In this document: positions 52,433 through 60,698 of the stretch, in pieces | Layout: each line of letters begins with the position of its first letter | How positions within the stretch are numbered: the stretch's first letter is position 1 | Source: CBDDEC01 sp965226785 | Lineage (GTDB): Bacteria > Chloroflexota > Dehalococcoidia > UBA2979 | Length of the DNA: 64,000 nt | Reading direction: 5' to 3' | NCBI GenBank assembly: GCA_965226785.1 | Contig: CBDDEC010000003.1 | Coordinates: forward strand, 930,001-994,000 | Position numbers and translations under genes: made by a program | Notes under the pieces: generated by a model | What the model was told of the DNA's origin: nothing | What the model saw: only the letters and a program-made list of their open reading frames with translations | The model's database searches: none

Positions 52433-53640
52433 CGCGCGACGCTTCGACGCCGCAGCCGGCCAGCGGGCCGGACGAGCAGGGCCACTTCGGCGCGTTCGGC
52501 GGCCGTTACGTGCCGGAGACGCTGATGCCGGCGCTGGCAGAGCTGACGGCGGAGTACGAGGCAGCGCGTAGCGATCCCGAGTTCCAGCGCGAGCTCGACG
52601 GCCTGCTCCGCGACTACGTTGGCCGCCCGTCGCCGCTGACCCTCGCCGGTCGGCTCTCGGAGGAGGTCGGCGCGCCGGTCTACCTCAAGCGCGAGGACCT
52701 GAACCACACGGGCGCGCACAAGATCAACGCGGTGCTGGCACAGGGGCTGCTCGCCAAGCGCATGGGCAAGCAACGCATCATCGCGGAGACCGGAGCGGGC
52801 CAGCACGGCGTCGCGACCGCAACCGTCTGCGCCCTGCTGGGCTTCGAGTGCATCGTCTACATGGGTGCGGAGGACGTGCGGCGTCAGTCGCTCAACGTCT
52901 TCCGGATGAAGGTGCTCGGCGCCGAGGTGCGGACGGTCGACGCGGGGTCCCGAACGCTCAAGGACGCGACGTCCGAGGCGATCCGCGACTGGGTGACGAA
53001 CGTCCGCGACACCTACTACATCATCGGCAGCGTCGTTGGTCCGCATCCCTACCCGATGCTGGTGCGCGAGTTCCAGCGCATCATCGGCGACGAGGCGCGC
53101 GCCCAGCTGCTCGAGGCCGAAGGCCGCCTCGCCACGGTAGCGCTGGCCTGCGTCGGTGGCGGCTCGAACGCGATCGGGCTCTTCTATCCGCTCCTTGACG
53201 ACCCGACGCGCCTGATCGGCGTCGAAGCGGCTGGCGAGGGCCTCGATGGTCGCCACGCAGCGACGCTGGGCGCGGGCCGGCCGGGCGTGCTGCACGGCAC
53301 GCGCTCCTACCTGCTGCAGGACGAATGGGGCCAGATCCAGGAGGCGCACAGCATCTCGGCCGGCCTGGACTACCCCGGCGTTGGGCCGGAGCACTCGTGG
53401 CTCAAGGTCACCGAGCGCGCCGAGTACCGCTCCGTCACCGACGTGCAGGCCCTCGAGGCGTTGCAGTGGCTCAGCCGCACCGAGGGCATCATCCCCGCAC
53501 TCGAGTCCGCGCACGCGATCGCGGAGCTGCGGAATCTGGCGTCCGAACTCACCTCCGACGACCTCGTACTCGTGAACCTCAGCGGCCGCGGCGACAAGGA
53601 CATGGACACGGTCGCCGACGCGCTCGGCGTGGAGCTGTAG
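52429..53640 (+). CDS. trpB: Tryptophan synthase beta chain
   Basis: 403 aa PLP enzyme that condenses indole and serine. FGAFGGRYVPETLMPALAEL, the Schiff-base Lys in NHTGAHKINAVLAQGLL, AETGAGQHGVATATVCALLG and the phosphate loop CVGGGSNAIGLF are all present. It is a standard TrpB1 type that expects a TrpA partner, whose gene lies 7 kb away. It overlaps trpF by four bases. Last gene of the contiguous trp block. Confidence 0.96.
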   Translation: MTRDASTPQPASGPDEQGHFGAFGGRYVPETLMPALAELTAEYEAARSDPEFQRELDGLLRDYVGRPSPLTLAGRLSEEVGAPVYLKREDLNHTGAHKINAVLAQGLLAKRMGKQRIIAETGAGQHGVATATVCALLGFECIVYMGAEDVRRQSLNVFRMKVLGAEVRTVDAGSRTLKDATSEAIRDWVTNVRDTYYIIGSVVGPHPYPMLVREFQRIIGDEARAQLLEAEGRLATVALACVGGGSNAIGLFYPLLDDPTRLIGVEAAGEGLDGRHAATLGAGRPGVLHGTRSYLLQDEWGQIQEAHSISAGLDYPGVGPEHSWLKVTERAEYRSVTDVQALEALQWLSRTEGIIPALESAHAIAELRNLASELTSDDLVLVNLSGRGDKDMDTVADALGVEL

Positions 53641-53645
53641 ACGGC

Positions 53646-54326
53646 CTACCTCTCGCTCAGCGACTCCGCCGAGTGCCGCGGAACCGACGCACCCTCCGCT
53701 TTCCGTCGACCGATCTCCGCGCGCAGGGCGTCGAGGTCCTCGATCGTGTCGACATCGTCGAGCGGCGCGATCGTGGCGTGGGAGAGGCCGGCCGCCTCCG
53801 CCAGGCGCAGCGAGTCGTCGAGGACGCTCGGGCCGCTCCACTCGACCTCGGGCGTGTCGAGTATGGCCGGGTAGGCCTGACGCATTCCAATCAGCGAATA
53901 ACCGCCGTCCGAAGCGGGGCTGAACACCACGTCGGCGCGCCTCAGCGCGCGCAGCGCATGGTGGATCAGCCCGACCGACAGCAGCGGCAAGTCGGACCCG
54001 ACGAGGATCAGCGGCCCGTAGCCCTCGCGCTCCAGTTCGAGCGCTGCTCCGAGCATCCGCAGGCCGATGTTGCCGGAGACCTGCGCGCGCGCGTCGGCGA
54101 TCGCGGTCAGCTCGCCGAGGTCGCTCGCCGCCTCTGCCGGTTCGACGAAGAGCACGGGGTGCCACAGCTCAGCGGCGCGTACGACCGCGGCGACATCGAG
54201 CAGCATCGCGCGCGCGAGGTCGGCCGCCGTCTCGTCGCCGATCGCGGCTGCGAGGCGCGTCTTCGACACGCCTGGCTCGGGGCGGCGGGTGAGGATGGCG
54301 ACGGCGGCGTCTCGACGGTTCGTCAT
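53646..54326 (-). CDS. DUF2064/TIGR04282-family glycosyltransferase-like protein
   Basis: 226 aa. RDAAVAILTRRPEPGVSKTR, LAAAIGDETAADLARAMLLD, PLILVGSDLPLLS and VVFSPASDGGYSLIGMR match the TIGR04282 group, whose genes are commonly linked to TIGR04283 glycosyltransferases. A TIGR04283 gene indeed lies at 59141-59842. It is convergent with trpB, five bases away. Substrate unknown. Confidence 0.87.
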   Translation of the reverse strand: MTNRRDAAVAILTRRPEPGVSKTRLAAAIGDETAADLARAMLLDVAAVVRAAELWHPVLFVEPAEAASDLGELTAIADARAQVSGNIGLRMLGAALELEREGYGPLILVGSDLPLLSVGLIHHALRALRRADVVFSPASDGGYSLIGMRQAYPAILDTPEVEWSGPSVLDDSLRLAEAAGLSHATIAPLDDVDTIEDLDALRAEIGRRKAEGASVPRHSAESLSER

Positions 54327-54443
54327 CGCGCGAAGGGTACGCGTCGCGCCGGATCCGTTCGGTGATCACGGTGTCGATCGCGCCCCGGTCGTTCGTGGTA
54401 CTCACGGAGGCGGCCGCGAGGCGGTGGCGGAAGCGAGGTTGTG

Positions 54444-54794
54444 ATGACGCAATACGCACTCTTGATTTACGGAACCGAGGCTGGCGCGATCAGAGAAGCG
54501 ACGCCCGCGGACATCGAGCCCTGGACGAAGCTCGGTGAGGCCATGGAGCAGGCTGGCGTCCTGCGTGGCGGCACTCAGCTCCACCGCACATCGACGGCGC
54601 AGAGTGTGCGCGAACGTGGCGGCGAAGTGCTGACAACGACTGGTCCGTTCGCCGAAACCACGGAGCAGCTCGGTGGGGTCTACCTCCTCGACTGCGCATC
54701 GATGGAGGAGGCGCTCGAGTGGGCGGCGCAGGTGCCCGCGGTCACTTACGGCACCATCGAGGTGCGGCCGATCGTGGCATCGGACATCGACTAG
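54444..54794 (+). CDS. YCII-family protein 1
   Basis: 116 aa. QYALLIYGTEAG, WTKLGEAMEQAGVLRGGTQL, LTTTGPFAETTEQLGGVYLL and EALEWAAQVP match the YCII/DGPF group, small dimeric barrels often encoded near ECF sigma factors; none is nearby here. ATG 54444 is used; GTG 54441 is also possible. The paralogue follows eight bases later. Confidence 0.88.
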   Translation: MTQYALLIYGTEAGAIREATPADIEPWTKLGEAMEQAGVLRGGTQLHRTSTAQSVRERGGEVLTTTGPFAETTEQLGGVYLLDCASMEEALEWAAQVPAVTYGTIEVRPIVASDID

Positions 54795-54802
54795 GAGACT
54801 CG

Positions 54803-55153
54803 ATGCGGTACGCACTTCTGATCTACGGCGACGAGAGCGGTATCCCCGACGAGGTCACGGTCGACATCCAGGCGCCCTGGCGCGCCCTCAACGCGGAGAT
54901 GGACGCAGCCGGCGTGACGCTGCTGCAGAACGGCGCGCAGCTCGAGACGACGCGCGCAGCCCTCAGCATCCGCGTCCGCAACGGCGGGGTCATGAGGACC
55001 GACGGTCCGTTCGCGGAAACGAGCGAGCAGCTCGGCGGGTTCTACCTCCTCGATTGCGAGACGATCGAGGAGGCGCTCGCGTGGGCCGCGAAGATACCCG
55101 CGGCCGAACGTGGCACCATCGAGGTGCGCCCGCTCGTACCGCCGTGGGACTAG
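54803..55153 (+). CDS. YCII-family protein 2
   Basis: 116 aa paralogue of the preceding gene with the same layout: RYALLIYGDESGIPDE, MRTDGPFAETSEQLGGFYLL, EALAWAAKIPAAERGTIEVR. It keeps the classic DGPF that copy 1 has as TGPF. TAGGAG precedes ATG 54803. Tandem duplication, probably one transcript, and the two may form a heterodimer. Confidence 0.9.
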   Translation: MRYALLIYGDESGIPDEVTVDIQAPWRALNAEMDAAGVTLLQNGAQLETTRAALSIRVRNGGVMRTDGPFAETSEQLGGFYLLDCETIEEALAWAAKIPAAERGTIEVRPLVPPWD

Positions 55154-55175
55154 GGCGCGGCGCTTTCGGCGCGCC

Positions 55176-56105
55176 CTAGACGACGTTGGCGCGCGGCTCG
55201 CCCATGACGGGCAGGAGCTCGATCGAGTCGCCACGGGCCTCGCGACGCTCCGTGAAGAACTCGTCACACCAGAGGCAGACGGAGCCCAGCTCGTCGATCC
55301 GCCGGAGCGCGTGCTCGCGGTCGATCCCGGCGTCGGCCCCCATCGAGACGGGATCGCCCTCGTTCAGCGCGCGCCACACCGGGTCGAGCCGCGCGCGTTC
55401 GAGCATGTCCGCCAGCGGCTCCTCGGCCAGGTCGCCGAGCGGTTCTACGGTGCCGGGGCAGCACGGGTACGCCGTCGTCAGCTGGATCGCGATCTCCTGC
55501 ATCGATGAGCCATCGTCGAGGAAGCCCAGCGCGCCCGACCAGCGGTCACAGAAGTTGTGCTCGGGCAGCAGCTGCGCCAGTCCATACTTCATGGCGCGGC
55601 CCCTGGGCCAGATGCCGCCCACCCAGAACTCCGGGTTGGCGCCCCAGATCGAATAGTCGACGGCCGCCTCCTGCTCCGCCTCGGCGGGGTCGCCGACATC
55701 GCGTTCCACCACGCCGTACTCCTCGAACAGTGCGCGCAGCCCATCGAACTTGCATGCCGGCCGCGGGTGGAACTGGTCGTAGGAGGCGATGGAGATGTGG
55801 TTGAGCCCGGTCGCTAACAGCCGCTCAAGCATGGCCGCGTCGAGCAGGTCGCCGTTCGTCTGCAGCGAGACCCGCGCGTCCGGATAGCGGCCGCGCCCCT
55901 CCTGCAGGAGCCAGCACAACAACTCCGGCTCCACCAGCGGCTCCCCGCCCGAGAGGATGAAGCGATTGGTCTGCTCCGGGAGGTGCCCCAGCACCGCCTC
56001 GGCCTGCGCCCGCGAAATCGTCGGCGCGCCGGGCCTGGAGAAGTTGTAGCAATGTGCGCAACGCAGGTTGCAATCGTGCGTGAAGACCCAGTACAGCGAC
56101 TCCAC
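55176..56105 (-). CDS. Radical SAM protein
   Basis: About 309 aa. The [4Fe-4S]-SAM motif is CNLRCAHC (THDCNLRCAHCYNFS); FILSGGEPLVEPELLCW is the SAM-binding GGE motif. C-terminal Cys residues (AYPCCPG and SVCLWCDEFF) suggest a second cluster or Zn site. GTG 56105 is preferred, with AGGGAG six bases upstream; GTG 56120 is also open. No substrate peptide is evident. A degenerate copy of its first 20 codons lies at 58063-58127. Confidence 0.85.
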   Translation of the reverse strand: MESLYWVFTHDCNLRCAHCYNFSRPGAPTISRAQAEAVLGHLPEQTNRFILSGGEPLVEPELLCWLLQEGRGRYPDARVSLQTNGDLLDAAMLERLLATGLNHISIASYDQFHPRPACKFDGLRALFEEYGVVERDVGDPAEAEQEAAVDYSIWGANPEFWVGGIWPRGRAMKYGLAQLLPEHNFCDRWSGALGFLDDGSSMQEIAIQLTTAYPCCPGTVEPLGDLAEEPLADMLERARLDPVWRALNEGDPVSMGADAGIDREHALRRIDELGSVCLWCDEFFTERREARGDSIELLPVMGEPRANVV

Positions 56106-56116
56106 GACGGACTCCC

Positions 56117-56325
56117 TCACTCGATCTCGATACGGCGGTCGGAGAAGACGCAGATCCCTCGACGGAAGTTGGGCAGGATGACCTTCGCAGATTGTCGCTC
56201 AAGCTCGCCGATCACGTCCGTAAGGTGCCGTACCTTCGCGGGCACGGCGTCGAGGTCTGCGATCTGCTGTTCAACTGCATCGAGGCTCGCCCGCGCTTCA
56301 GCGAGACGCCAGCGAAGCGTCAGGA
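56117..56325 (-). pseudogene. C-terminal coiled-coil fragment of an unknown protein
   Basis: An open minus-strand frame without a start codon reads LRWRLAEARASLDAVEQQIA, DLDAVPAKVRHLTDVIGELE then FRRGICVFSDRRIEIE and stops just before the radical SAM gene. The heptad-like helix and the end (DRRIEIE) are reminiscent of the C-terminal coiled coil of large serine recombinases, but the match is weak. An in-frame stop upstream shows the 5' part is missing. Confidence 0.4.
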
Positions 56326-56461
56326 TCCTTCAGCGGCGTTGGGAATCGCTTAAACCTCTCTTGCTGACTGGTGTCGCCTAGAAGATGATCGCAACGCCCG
56401 GTTACTCCGGGTTCCACCATCAGTGACTTCAGCTAGCCTGAGGTCTAGAGAGTGATGTGGC

Positions 56462-57277
56462 GTGCAGACACGCCAGATGCAAGGGAGCGCCTCTAAGAAG
56501 GGGGCGCGGTCCCGAAGTCGGACTGCTCTCGTGATCGCCGCGGGCTTGATGCTGTCGATCGGGGTCCTCGTAGTACTCACCGGGTTGATGAGTCCAGGGG
56601 CTCAATCGGCACCAGTAGGTGTCTTCTCTCCAAACGAGCGCGCAGGAATGGCGCTCCATTTCACGAACGTCTCGCTCAACGACCATGTCGAGAGCATCGA
56701 TCCCCACCGTGGCGAAGCGATTTACGGCGAGCACTGGGTTCTCTTCGATGCCGACGGTGAACCGACCGAGAGTCGATCCGAGTTTCGGCTGAGTGACGGA
56801 ACGCTGGTCCAGAGCCATCACCTCTCCGCCGATGGCGGACACGTAGAGGGGATCACCGCAGGCGGGACCAACGATCCAAACGAGGTCGCGATCTCGAGGG
56901 AGGTCGCCATCGAGGCTCTGCAGGCGCTCATCCCCAGGGTCGGACTGGTCACCCGCTTCGAGTCGAGAGGCTTCGCAGAAGTTGATCGGTCGGACGTTCG
57001 TCTTCGTGCGGACCGGACGGGCATCGCGGTCGCGCATCTCAGCTTCGTCCCAGGCTCTCAACGACACTTCGTGATCGAGCAGGACCGAGGGGCGGGCTAC
57101 ATGCGCGAGGAGTCCTTGAGTGTCGACACGATCTCCGGTGTGCTTGTCAGCTCGCTGGTCGTGGGACGCGACCCGTCAGGCACCGAGGTGTACCGGACTG
57201 AAATCAACCTGGGCATCGTCGAACTCGTGCAACCTGAACACTCTCCCTTCCAGACGGCCGAAAGTGGGTCCAATTGA
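56462..57277 (+). CDS. Membrane-anchored or secreted hypothetical protein
   Basis: 271 aa. A basic start then a hydrophobic segment (ALVIAAGLMLSIGVLVVLTG, about 22-41) forms an anchor or signal. The exterior part is rich in beta strands (EHWVLFDADGEPTESRSEFR, GVLVSSLVVGRDPSGTEVYR). No known domain recognised. GTG 56462 has weak signals; TAGCCT near 56434 may be its -10. It overlaps the next gene by four bases. Confidence 0.65.
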   Translation: MQTRQMQGSASKKGARSRSRTALVIAAGLMLSIGVLVVLTGLMSPGAQSAPVGVFSPNERAGMALHFTNVSLNDHVESIDPHRGEAIYGEHWVLFDADGEPTESRSEFRLSDGTLVQSHHLSADGGHVEGITAGGTNDPNEVAISREVAIEALQALIPRVGLVTRFESRGFAEVDRSDVRLRADRTGIAVAHLSFVPGSQRHFVIEQDRGAGYMREESLSVDTISGVLVSSLVVGRDPSGTEVYRTEINLGIVELVQPEHSPFQTAESGSN

Positions 57278-57705
57278 ACCGCACAACTGTCGCCGCGCTC
57301 ATCGCGGTCGCAGTGTTGGTGGGAACCGCGGCAACCGCCGTCGCCTCTACTGCACTGATCTCGACATCGATTGGCAACATTACGGGGAACACTTCGTTCG
57401 GGGCCTGGGGTGCACCGCCGACGTGCAATCCAGCCTGCACGTTCGCCTCCGCGAATCAGTCCGGGCCATTCGCATACCTGCACCAGGCGAACAGTGTCTA
57501 CTACGAACGATGTGGGTCCACGCCGTTCAGTCTCTCCGCGAGCGCGTCCGGAACCAGCTTCAACACGACGGCAACGAACGCCGTCGGCACCGGCATCTCA
57601 CTTGATTGCACCGCAGAGGAACCCAAAACTTGGATTAACCCGGGCTCGCACTGGGTACAACCAGATCAGTTTGCGCCGTGGGAGGGGCAGGGCCATAACC
57701 ATTAG
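57274..57705 (+). CDS. Small secreted Cys-containing protein
   Basis: 143 aa with a signal peptide (VAALIAVAVLVGTAATAVAS). The mature part is rich in Ser, Thr, Asn and Gly, has four Cys (CNPAC, ERCGS, LDC) that could form two disulfides, and ends with a His-rich tail (EGQGHNH). It starts at TTG 57274, overlapping the upstream stop, so translation is coupled. A strong terminator follows at 57753. No family recognised. Confidence 0.6.
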   Translation: MNRTTVAALIAVAVLVGTAATAVASTALISTSIGNITGNTSFGAWGAPPTCNPACTFASANQSGPFAYLHQANSVYYERCGSTPFSLSASASGTSFNTTATNAVGTGISLDCTAEEPKTWINPGSHWVQPDQFAPWEGQGHNH

Positions 57706-57752
57706 AGGCGCGGTTCCGCACAAGCGGAGGGTCGGCGTCGCAAGGAGCATCG

Positions 57753-57780
57753 GGGCCCGCTTCAGCGGGCCCTTCTCTTT
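57753..57780 (+). terminator. Strong Rho-independent terminator, bidirectional candidate
   Basis: GGGCCCGC (57753-57760), loop TTCA, GCGGGCCC (57765-57772), then TTCTCTTT. It ends the two-gene secreted-protein unit and lies between convergent genes. Confidence 0.85.
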
Positions 57781-57814
57781 CCCCGCAGGCATCCGAAAAG
57801 GTGAGAGCCGTCTC

Positions 57815-58024
57815 TCACTCCCCCAAACTGCTCTTCAGACCGGTGAGGATTCTGCCGAACGCCTCGAGGTCCCGCACGATGATCTTGTGCGACTCCTCAC
57901 CTTCCTGGCAGTCGGGGTCCGCGTGGGCGGCGAGTTCGGACCAATCGAGCTCGCCGCCTTCGTGCAGGTAGTGGGCGAGGGTCTTCACGAGGAGTCGCTG
58001 CCGCGGAGGCTGGGTGTATCCCAT
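57815..58024 (-). CDS. Small hypothetical protein
   Basis: 69 aa, soluble and acidic, with helical patterns (QRLLVKTLAHYLHEGG, SHKIIVRDLEAFGRILTGLK). No family recognised. ATG 58024 follows GGCTCCCGCGGCT with no clear Shine-Dalgarno sequence. It is convergent with the secreted-protein pair. Confidence 0.5.
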   Translation of the reverse strand: MGYTQPPRQRLLVKTLAHYLHEGGELDWSELAAHADPDCQEGEESHKIIVRDLEAFGRILTGLKSSLGE

Positions 58025-58062
58025 AGCCGCGGGAGCCTAGCACATCTGTTCTAAAGTAATAC

Positions 58063-58127
58063 GCAGTGCAGTTTGCAGTCGTGCGTGAAGACGCAGTACA
58101 GCGATTCCACGACGGACTCCCCCTCGG
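58063..58127 (-). pseudogene. Degenerate copy of the radical SAM gene start
   Basis: The minus strand reads VVESLYCVFTHDCKLHC, matching VVESLYWVFTHDCNLRC of the radical SAM gene. The bases before it also match, including GGAGTCCGTC. The DNA is about 85 percent identical over some 55 bases, then unrelated. The cluster motif is incomplete. It sits between two unrelated genes. Confidence 0.75.
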
Positions 58128-58263
58128 CGCAGCAGCGGTAGCTCAGAGGATCGCACGCGCCGGGTCGGTCGCGGAGTGAGCCGGGTTACGGGAGGCGAAC
58201 TTCGCGGCTGCCTCGCGTTGACCACCTGAGCCGCGGGCGGCGCTGCCGCGGTACCCTCGCTGC

Positions 58264-59073
58264 ATGTCTGAACTCGAGGCGCGGATGAAGGTCGCCGAGG
58301 GGCGAGAGGCCGAGATTTTTGCATGGCCGGATGAGTCGGTCCTGCGGCTGCTGCGTCCCGGTGGAGGGCGCGCGCAGCTGGAGCAGGAGTCGCGCGCGAT
58401 GGAGGCGGCGCGGGCTGCCGGGGTGCGCTGTCCAGAGCCGCGAGGGGTGATCGAGGTCGAGGGGCGGGCCGGGCTGATTCTGGAGCGGTTGCACGGGCCG
58501 AACGGGCTCGACGACATGGCGAGCCGGCCGTGGGAACTCTGGAGCGCGTCTCGCGCGTTCGGTGAGCAGCACGGGCTCCTCGGCGGCGTCGAGGCGCCGG
58601 AGGGGCTGCCGTCGGCGAAGGCGTTGGTCCGCCAAGGTGTCGAGCGCGCGGACGTCGCGGAGGACATCCGCCGGCGCACGCTCGATGACCTCGACGGGTT
58701 GCCGGAGGGTGACCGCATCTGCCACGGCGACTTTCATCCGGGCAACCTGATCTGGACCGACGCCGGGCCGGTGGTGATCGACTGGGCCAACGCCAGCCGC
58801 GGCGACGCCACCGCCGATCACGCGCGCACATTGCTGCTGCTGCGCACGGCGTCGCTGCCGCCGGGTATGCCGCTCGCCTTGCGCATGCTGGCGAAGGTCG
58901 CGCGCGGGGCTGTCGTCCGAGGCTACGTTGGCGCGTACACGAAGCTGCGCCCGGTCGACGCCTCGAGGCTCGCGCGCTGGGAGCTCCCGGTGGCCATCGC
59001 GCGCCTGGCCGAGGACGTGGAGGAGGACCGCCCGGCCCTCGAGCGCCACATCAACGCGTTGCTCCGACGCTAG
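58264..59073 (+). CDS. APH-family phosphotransferase-like protein
   Basis: 269 aa protein-kinase-fold phosphotransferase. The catalytic loop is CHGDFHPGNLIW, followed by VVIDWANASRGD with the metal Asp. The N-terminal lobe (VLRLLRPGG, AARAAGVRCPEPRGVIEVEG) resembles aminoglycoside and homoserine kinase relatives. Resistance activity cannot be inferred; many members have unknown small-molecule substrates. Confidence 0.85.
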   Translation: MSELEARMKVAEGREAEIFAWPDESVLRLLRPGGGRAQLEQESRAMEAARAAGVRCPEPRGVIEVEGRAGLILERLHGPNGLDDMASRPWELWSASRAFGEQHGLLGGVEAPEGLPSAKALVRQGVERADVAEDIRRRTLDDLDGLPEGDRICHGDFHPGNLIWTDAGPVVIDWANASRGDATADHARTLLLLRTASLPPGMPLALRMLAKVARGAVVRGYVGAYTKLRPVDASRLARWELPVAIARLAEDVEEDRPALERHINALLRR

Positions 59074-59140
59074 CGGGCCTCAGTCCTTCAGGCACCTCAG
59101 TGGCGCGATCTCGTAACGAAGCCCGCGCGATGAGCCTCGG

Positions 59141-59842
59141 CTACCGAATGTGGCGGTAGAGGCGAGCGAGGAGCGGGGGCGGGACGCGGTAGAAGTAGAG
59201 CGTCTGGATCACGACCCAGGAGGCCCAGGTGCGAGCCAGGCCGCCCTCCACCCAGCGGCGGGGCGAGGCTTCGACCGGGCCGTCGAGGTAGGCGAGCCGG
59301 CCCTGCGACATGAGGCGATGGACGAGCGCGAGGTCTTCCATCAAGGGGTAGGGCGGGAAGCCGCCTGCTTCTTCGAAGGCGTCCCGGCGCACCCAGATGA
59401 CCGAGTCACCGTAGAAGACGCGGAGCTGCCGGATCACGTGGTAGAACGCCGCGAGGAAGCGGCCGTGGCCACCGCGACCGAAGCGGACGCGGAAGTTGCC
59501 ACCGAGGATCGCCGGATCGGCGAGAGCAGCCGTGATCTGGGCGGCGGCGTCGCGGGGCAGACGCACGTCGGCGTGCACGAAGCAGAGCACGTCGCCCTGG
59601 GCGAGCGCGGCGCCGGCGTTGAGCTGCGGGCCGCGACCGCGGGGCGCAGCGATGACGCGCGCGCCCGCGTCGACGGCGTGCGCGGCTGTGCCGTCGTCGG
59701 AGCCGCCGTCGGCCACGATCACCTCGGCGGCCCCGGCGTCGAGGGCGCTGCGGACTGCGCCCGCGATGCTCGACGCCTCGCGCAGCGTCGGGATGACGAC
59801 GGAGATCCGGGGCTGGGTGGCGGCCGAGTGGCTGGCGTCCAT
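59141..59842 (-). CDS. TIGR04283-family glycosyltransferase 2
   Basis: 233 aa GT2-type enzyme: ISVVIPTLREASSIAGAVRS, VIVADGGSDDGT, VLCFVHADVRLPRDAAA with the metal Asp-x-Asp region, and FPPYPLMEDLALVHRL. The C-terminal hydrophobic end may contact the membrane. Partner of the TIGR04282 gene at 53646, although 4.8 kb apart. Product unknown; the family name refers to arsenosugar clusters, but no arsenic genes are seen here. Confidence 0.87.
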   Translation of the reverse strand: MDASHSAATQPRISVVIPTLREASSIAGAVRSALDAGAAEVIVADGGSDDGTAAHAVDAGARVIAAPRGRGPQLNAGAALAQGDVLCFVHADVRLPRDAAAQITAALADPAILGGNFRVRFGRGGHGRFLAAFYHVIRQLRVFYGDSVIWVRRDAFEEAGGFPPYPLMEDLALVHRLMSQGRLAYLDGPVEASPRRWVEGGLARTWASWVVIQTLYFYRVPPPLLARLYRHIR

Positions 59843-59930
59843 GGCATCAGCTTAGCGGTCGAGCCGATGGCGTTCCGTGGGCTCAGCTACTCAGCGCTGG
59901 TAGCCTGCGACGACACGGAGGAGCGCCCCT

Positions 59931-60686
59931 GTGCGGACATCGACGCCGCCCCTGCCTGCGCCTGCGACGCCAGCCGGTCAACTGTGGCCGGTGATCTGGC
60001 GTCGATCGGATGTCGTGCTCGGGCTCGTCGCGCTCTTCGCGGGCCTCGTGGTCGTGATCGCCTTCATCGTGATCACGATCGACAGCGAGGAGGAGGCGGA
60101 GACGGACCTCGGCGGCGCCATCGCCACGCTGGCGTTCGAGGTGTGGATCGGCGCGACCGTGTTGCTGCTCGCTTCGGCGCGGGGGTTCTCGTTCCGGCAG
60201 CTCGGCTATGTGCGTCCGCTCCGTTGGGGGCTGATCGCGGTCGCCGTCATCGGCTCCTACGCTGCGATCGCGACGTACTTCGCGGTGGTGGTGCTGATCG
60301 AGTCGTTCGGCCTGGACCTTGAGTTTCTGCGCGAGGGCAACACGATCCCCACCACGGGCGGCGAAACGGTCGCCCTCTGGATCATCCTGGGCACCGCTGT
60401 CGTCGTCGTCGCGCCGCTCTCCGAGGAGGTGTTCTTCCGCGGGCTGCTGTTCCGCGCGTTCGTCGGGGACGCCGGCGGGGCGCGACAGCGGCTGCTGGCG
60501 ATCTGGCTCTCCGGCCTCGCGTTCTCGGCGTTCCATCTCAACCCGAGCGTGCTCGTGCCGTTCACCCTCGTCGGTGCGCTGTTCGCCTACGTGTTCCGCG
60601 AGTCGCGGTCGCTCTGGACATCGACGGCGGCGCACGCGATCTTCAACGGCGTCAACTTCGCTGCAACCCTGATCGACCGTGCGTAG
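59931..60686 (+). CDS. CPBP-family intramembrane metalloprotease
   Basis: 251 aa with six or more membrane helices. The three conserved motifs are present: LSEEVFFRGLL (EExxxR), FSAFHLN and HAIFNGVNF. Relatives include CAAX prenyl proteases and bacteriocin-immunity proteins. GTG 59931 is the start. It ends 12 bases before trpA, and the two probably share a transcript. Confidence 0.9.
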   Translation: MRTSTPPLPAPATPAGQLWPVIWRRSDVVLGLVALFAGLVVVIAFIVITIDSEEEAETDLGGAIATLAFEVWIGATVLLLASARGFSFRQLGYVRPLRWGLIAVAVIGSYAAIATYFAVVVLIESFGLDLEFLREGNTIPTTGGETVALWIILGTAVVVVAPLSEEVFFRGLLFRAFVGDAGGARQRLLAIWLSGLAFSAFHLNPSVLVPFTLVGALFAYVFRESRSLWTSTAAHAIFNGVNFAATLIDRA

Positions 60687-60698
60687 GCGAGGACGAGC

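Noticed and set aside
55176..57705. A RiPP cluster made of the radical SAM enzyme and the small Cys-containing secreted protein
   Set aside because: The genes are on opposite strands with a gene fragment between; the small protein has a normal signal peptide rather than a RiPP leader, and no transporter or protease partner is present.
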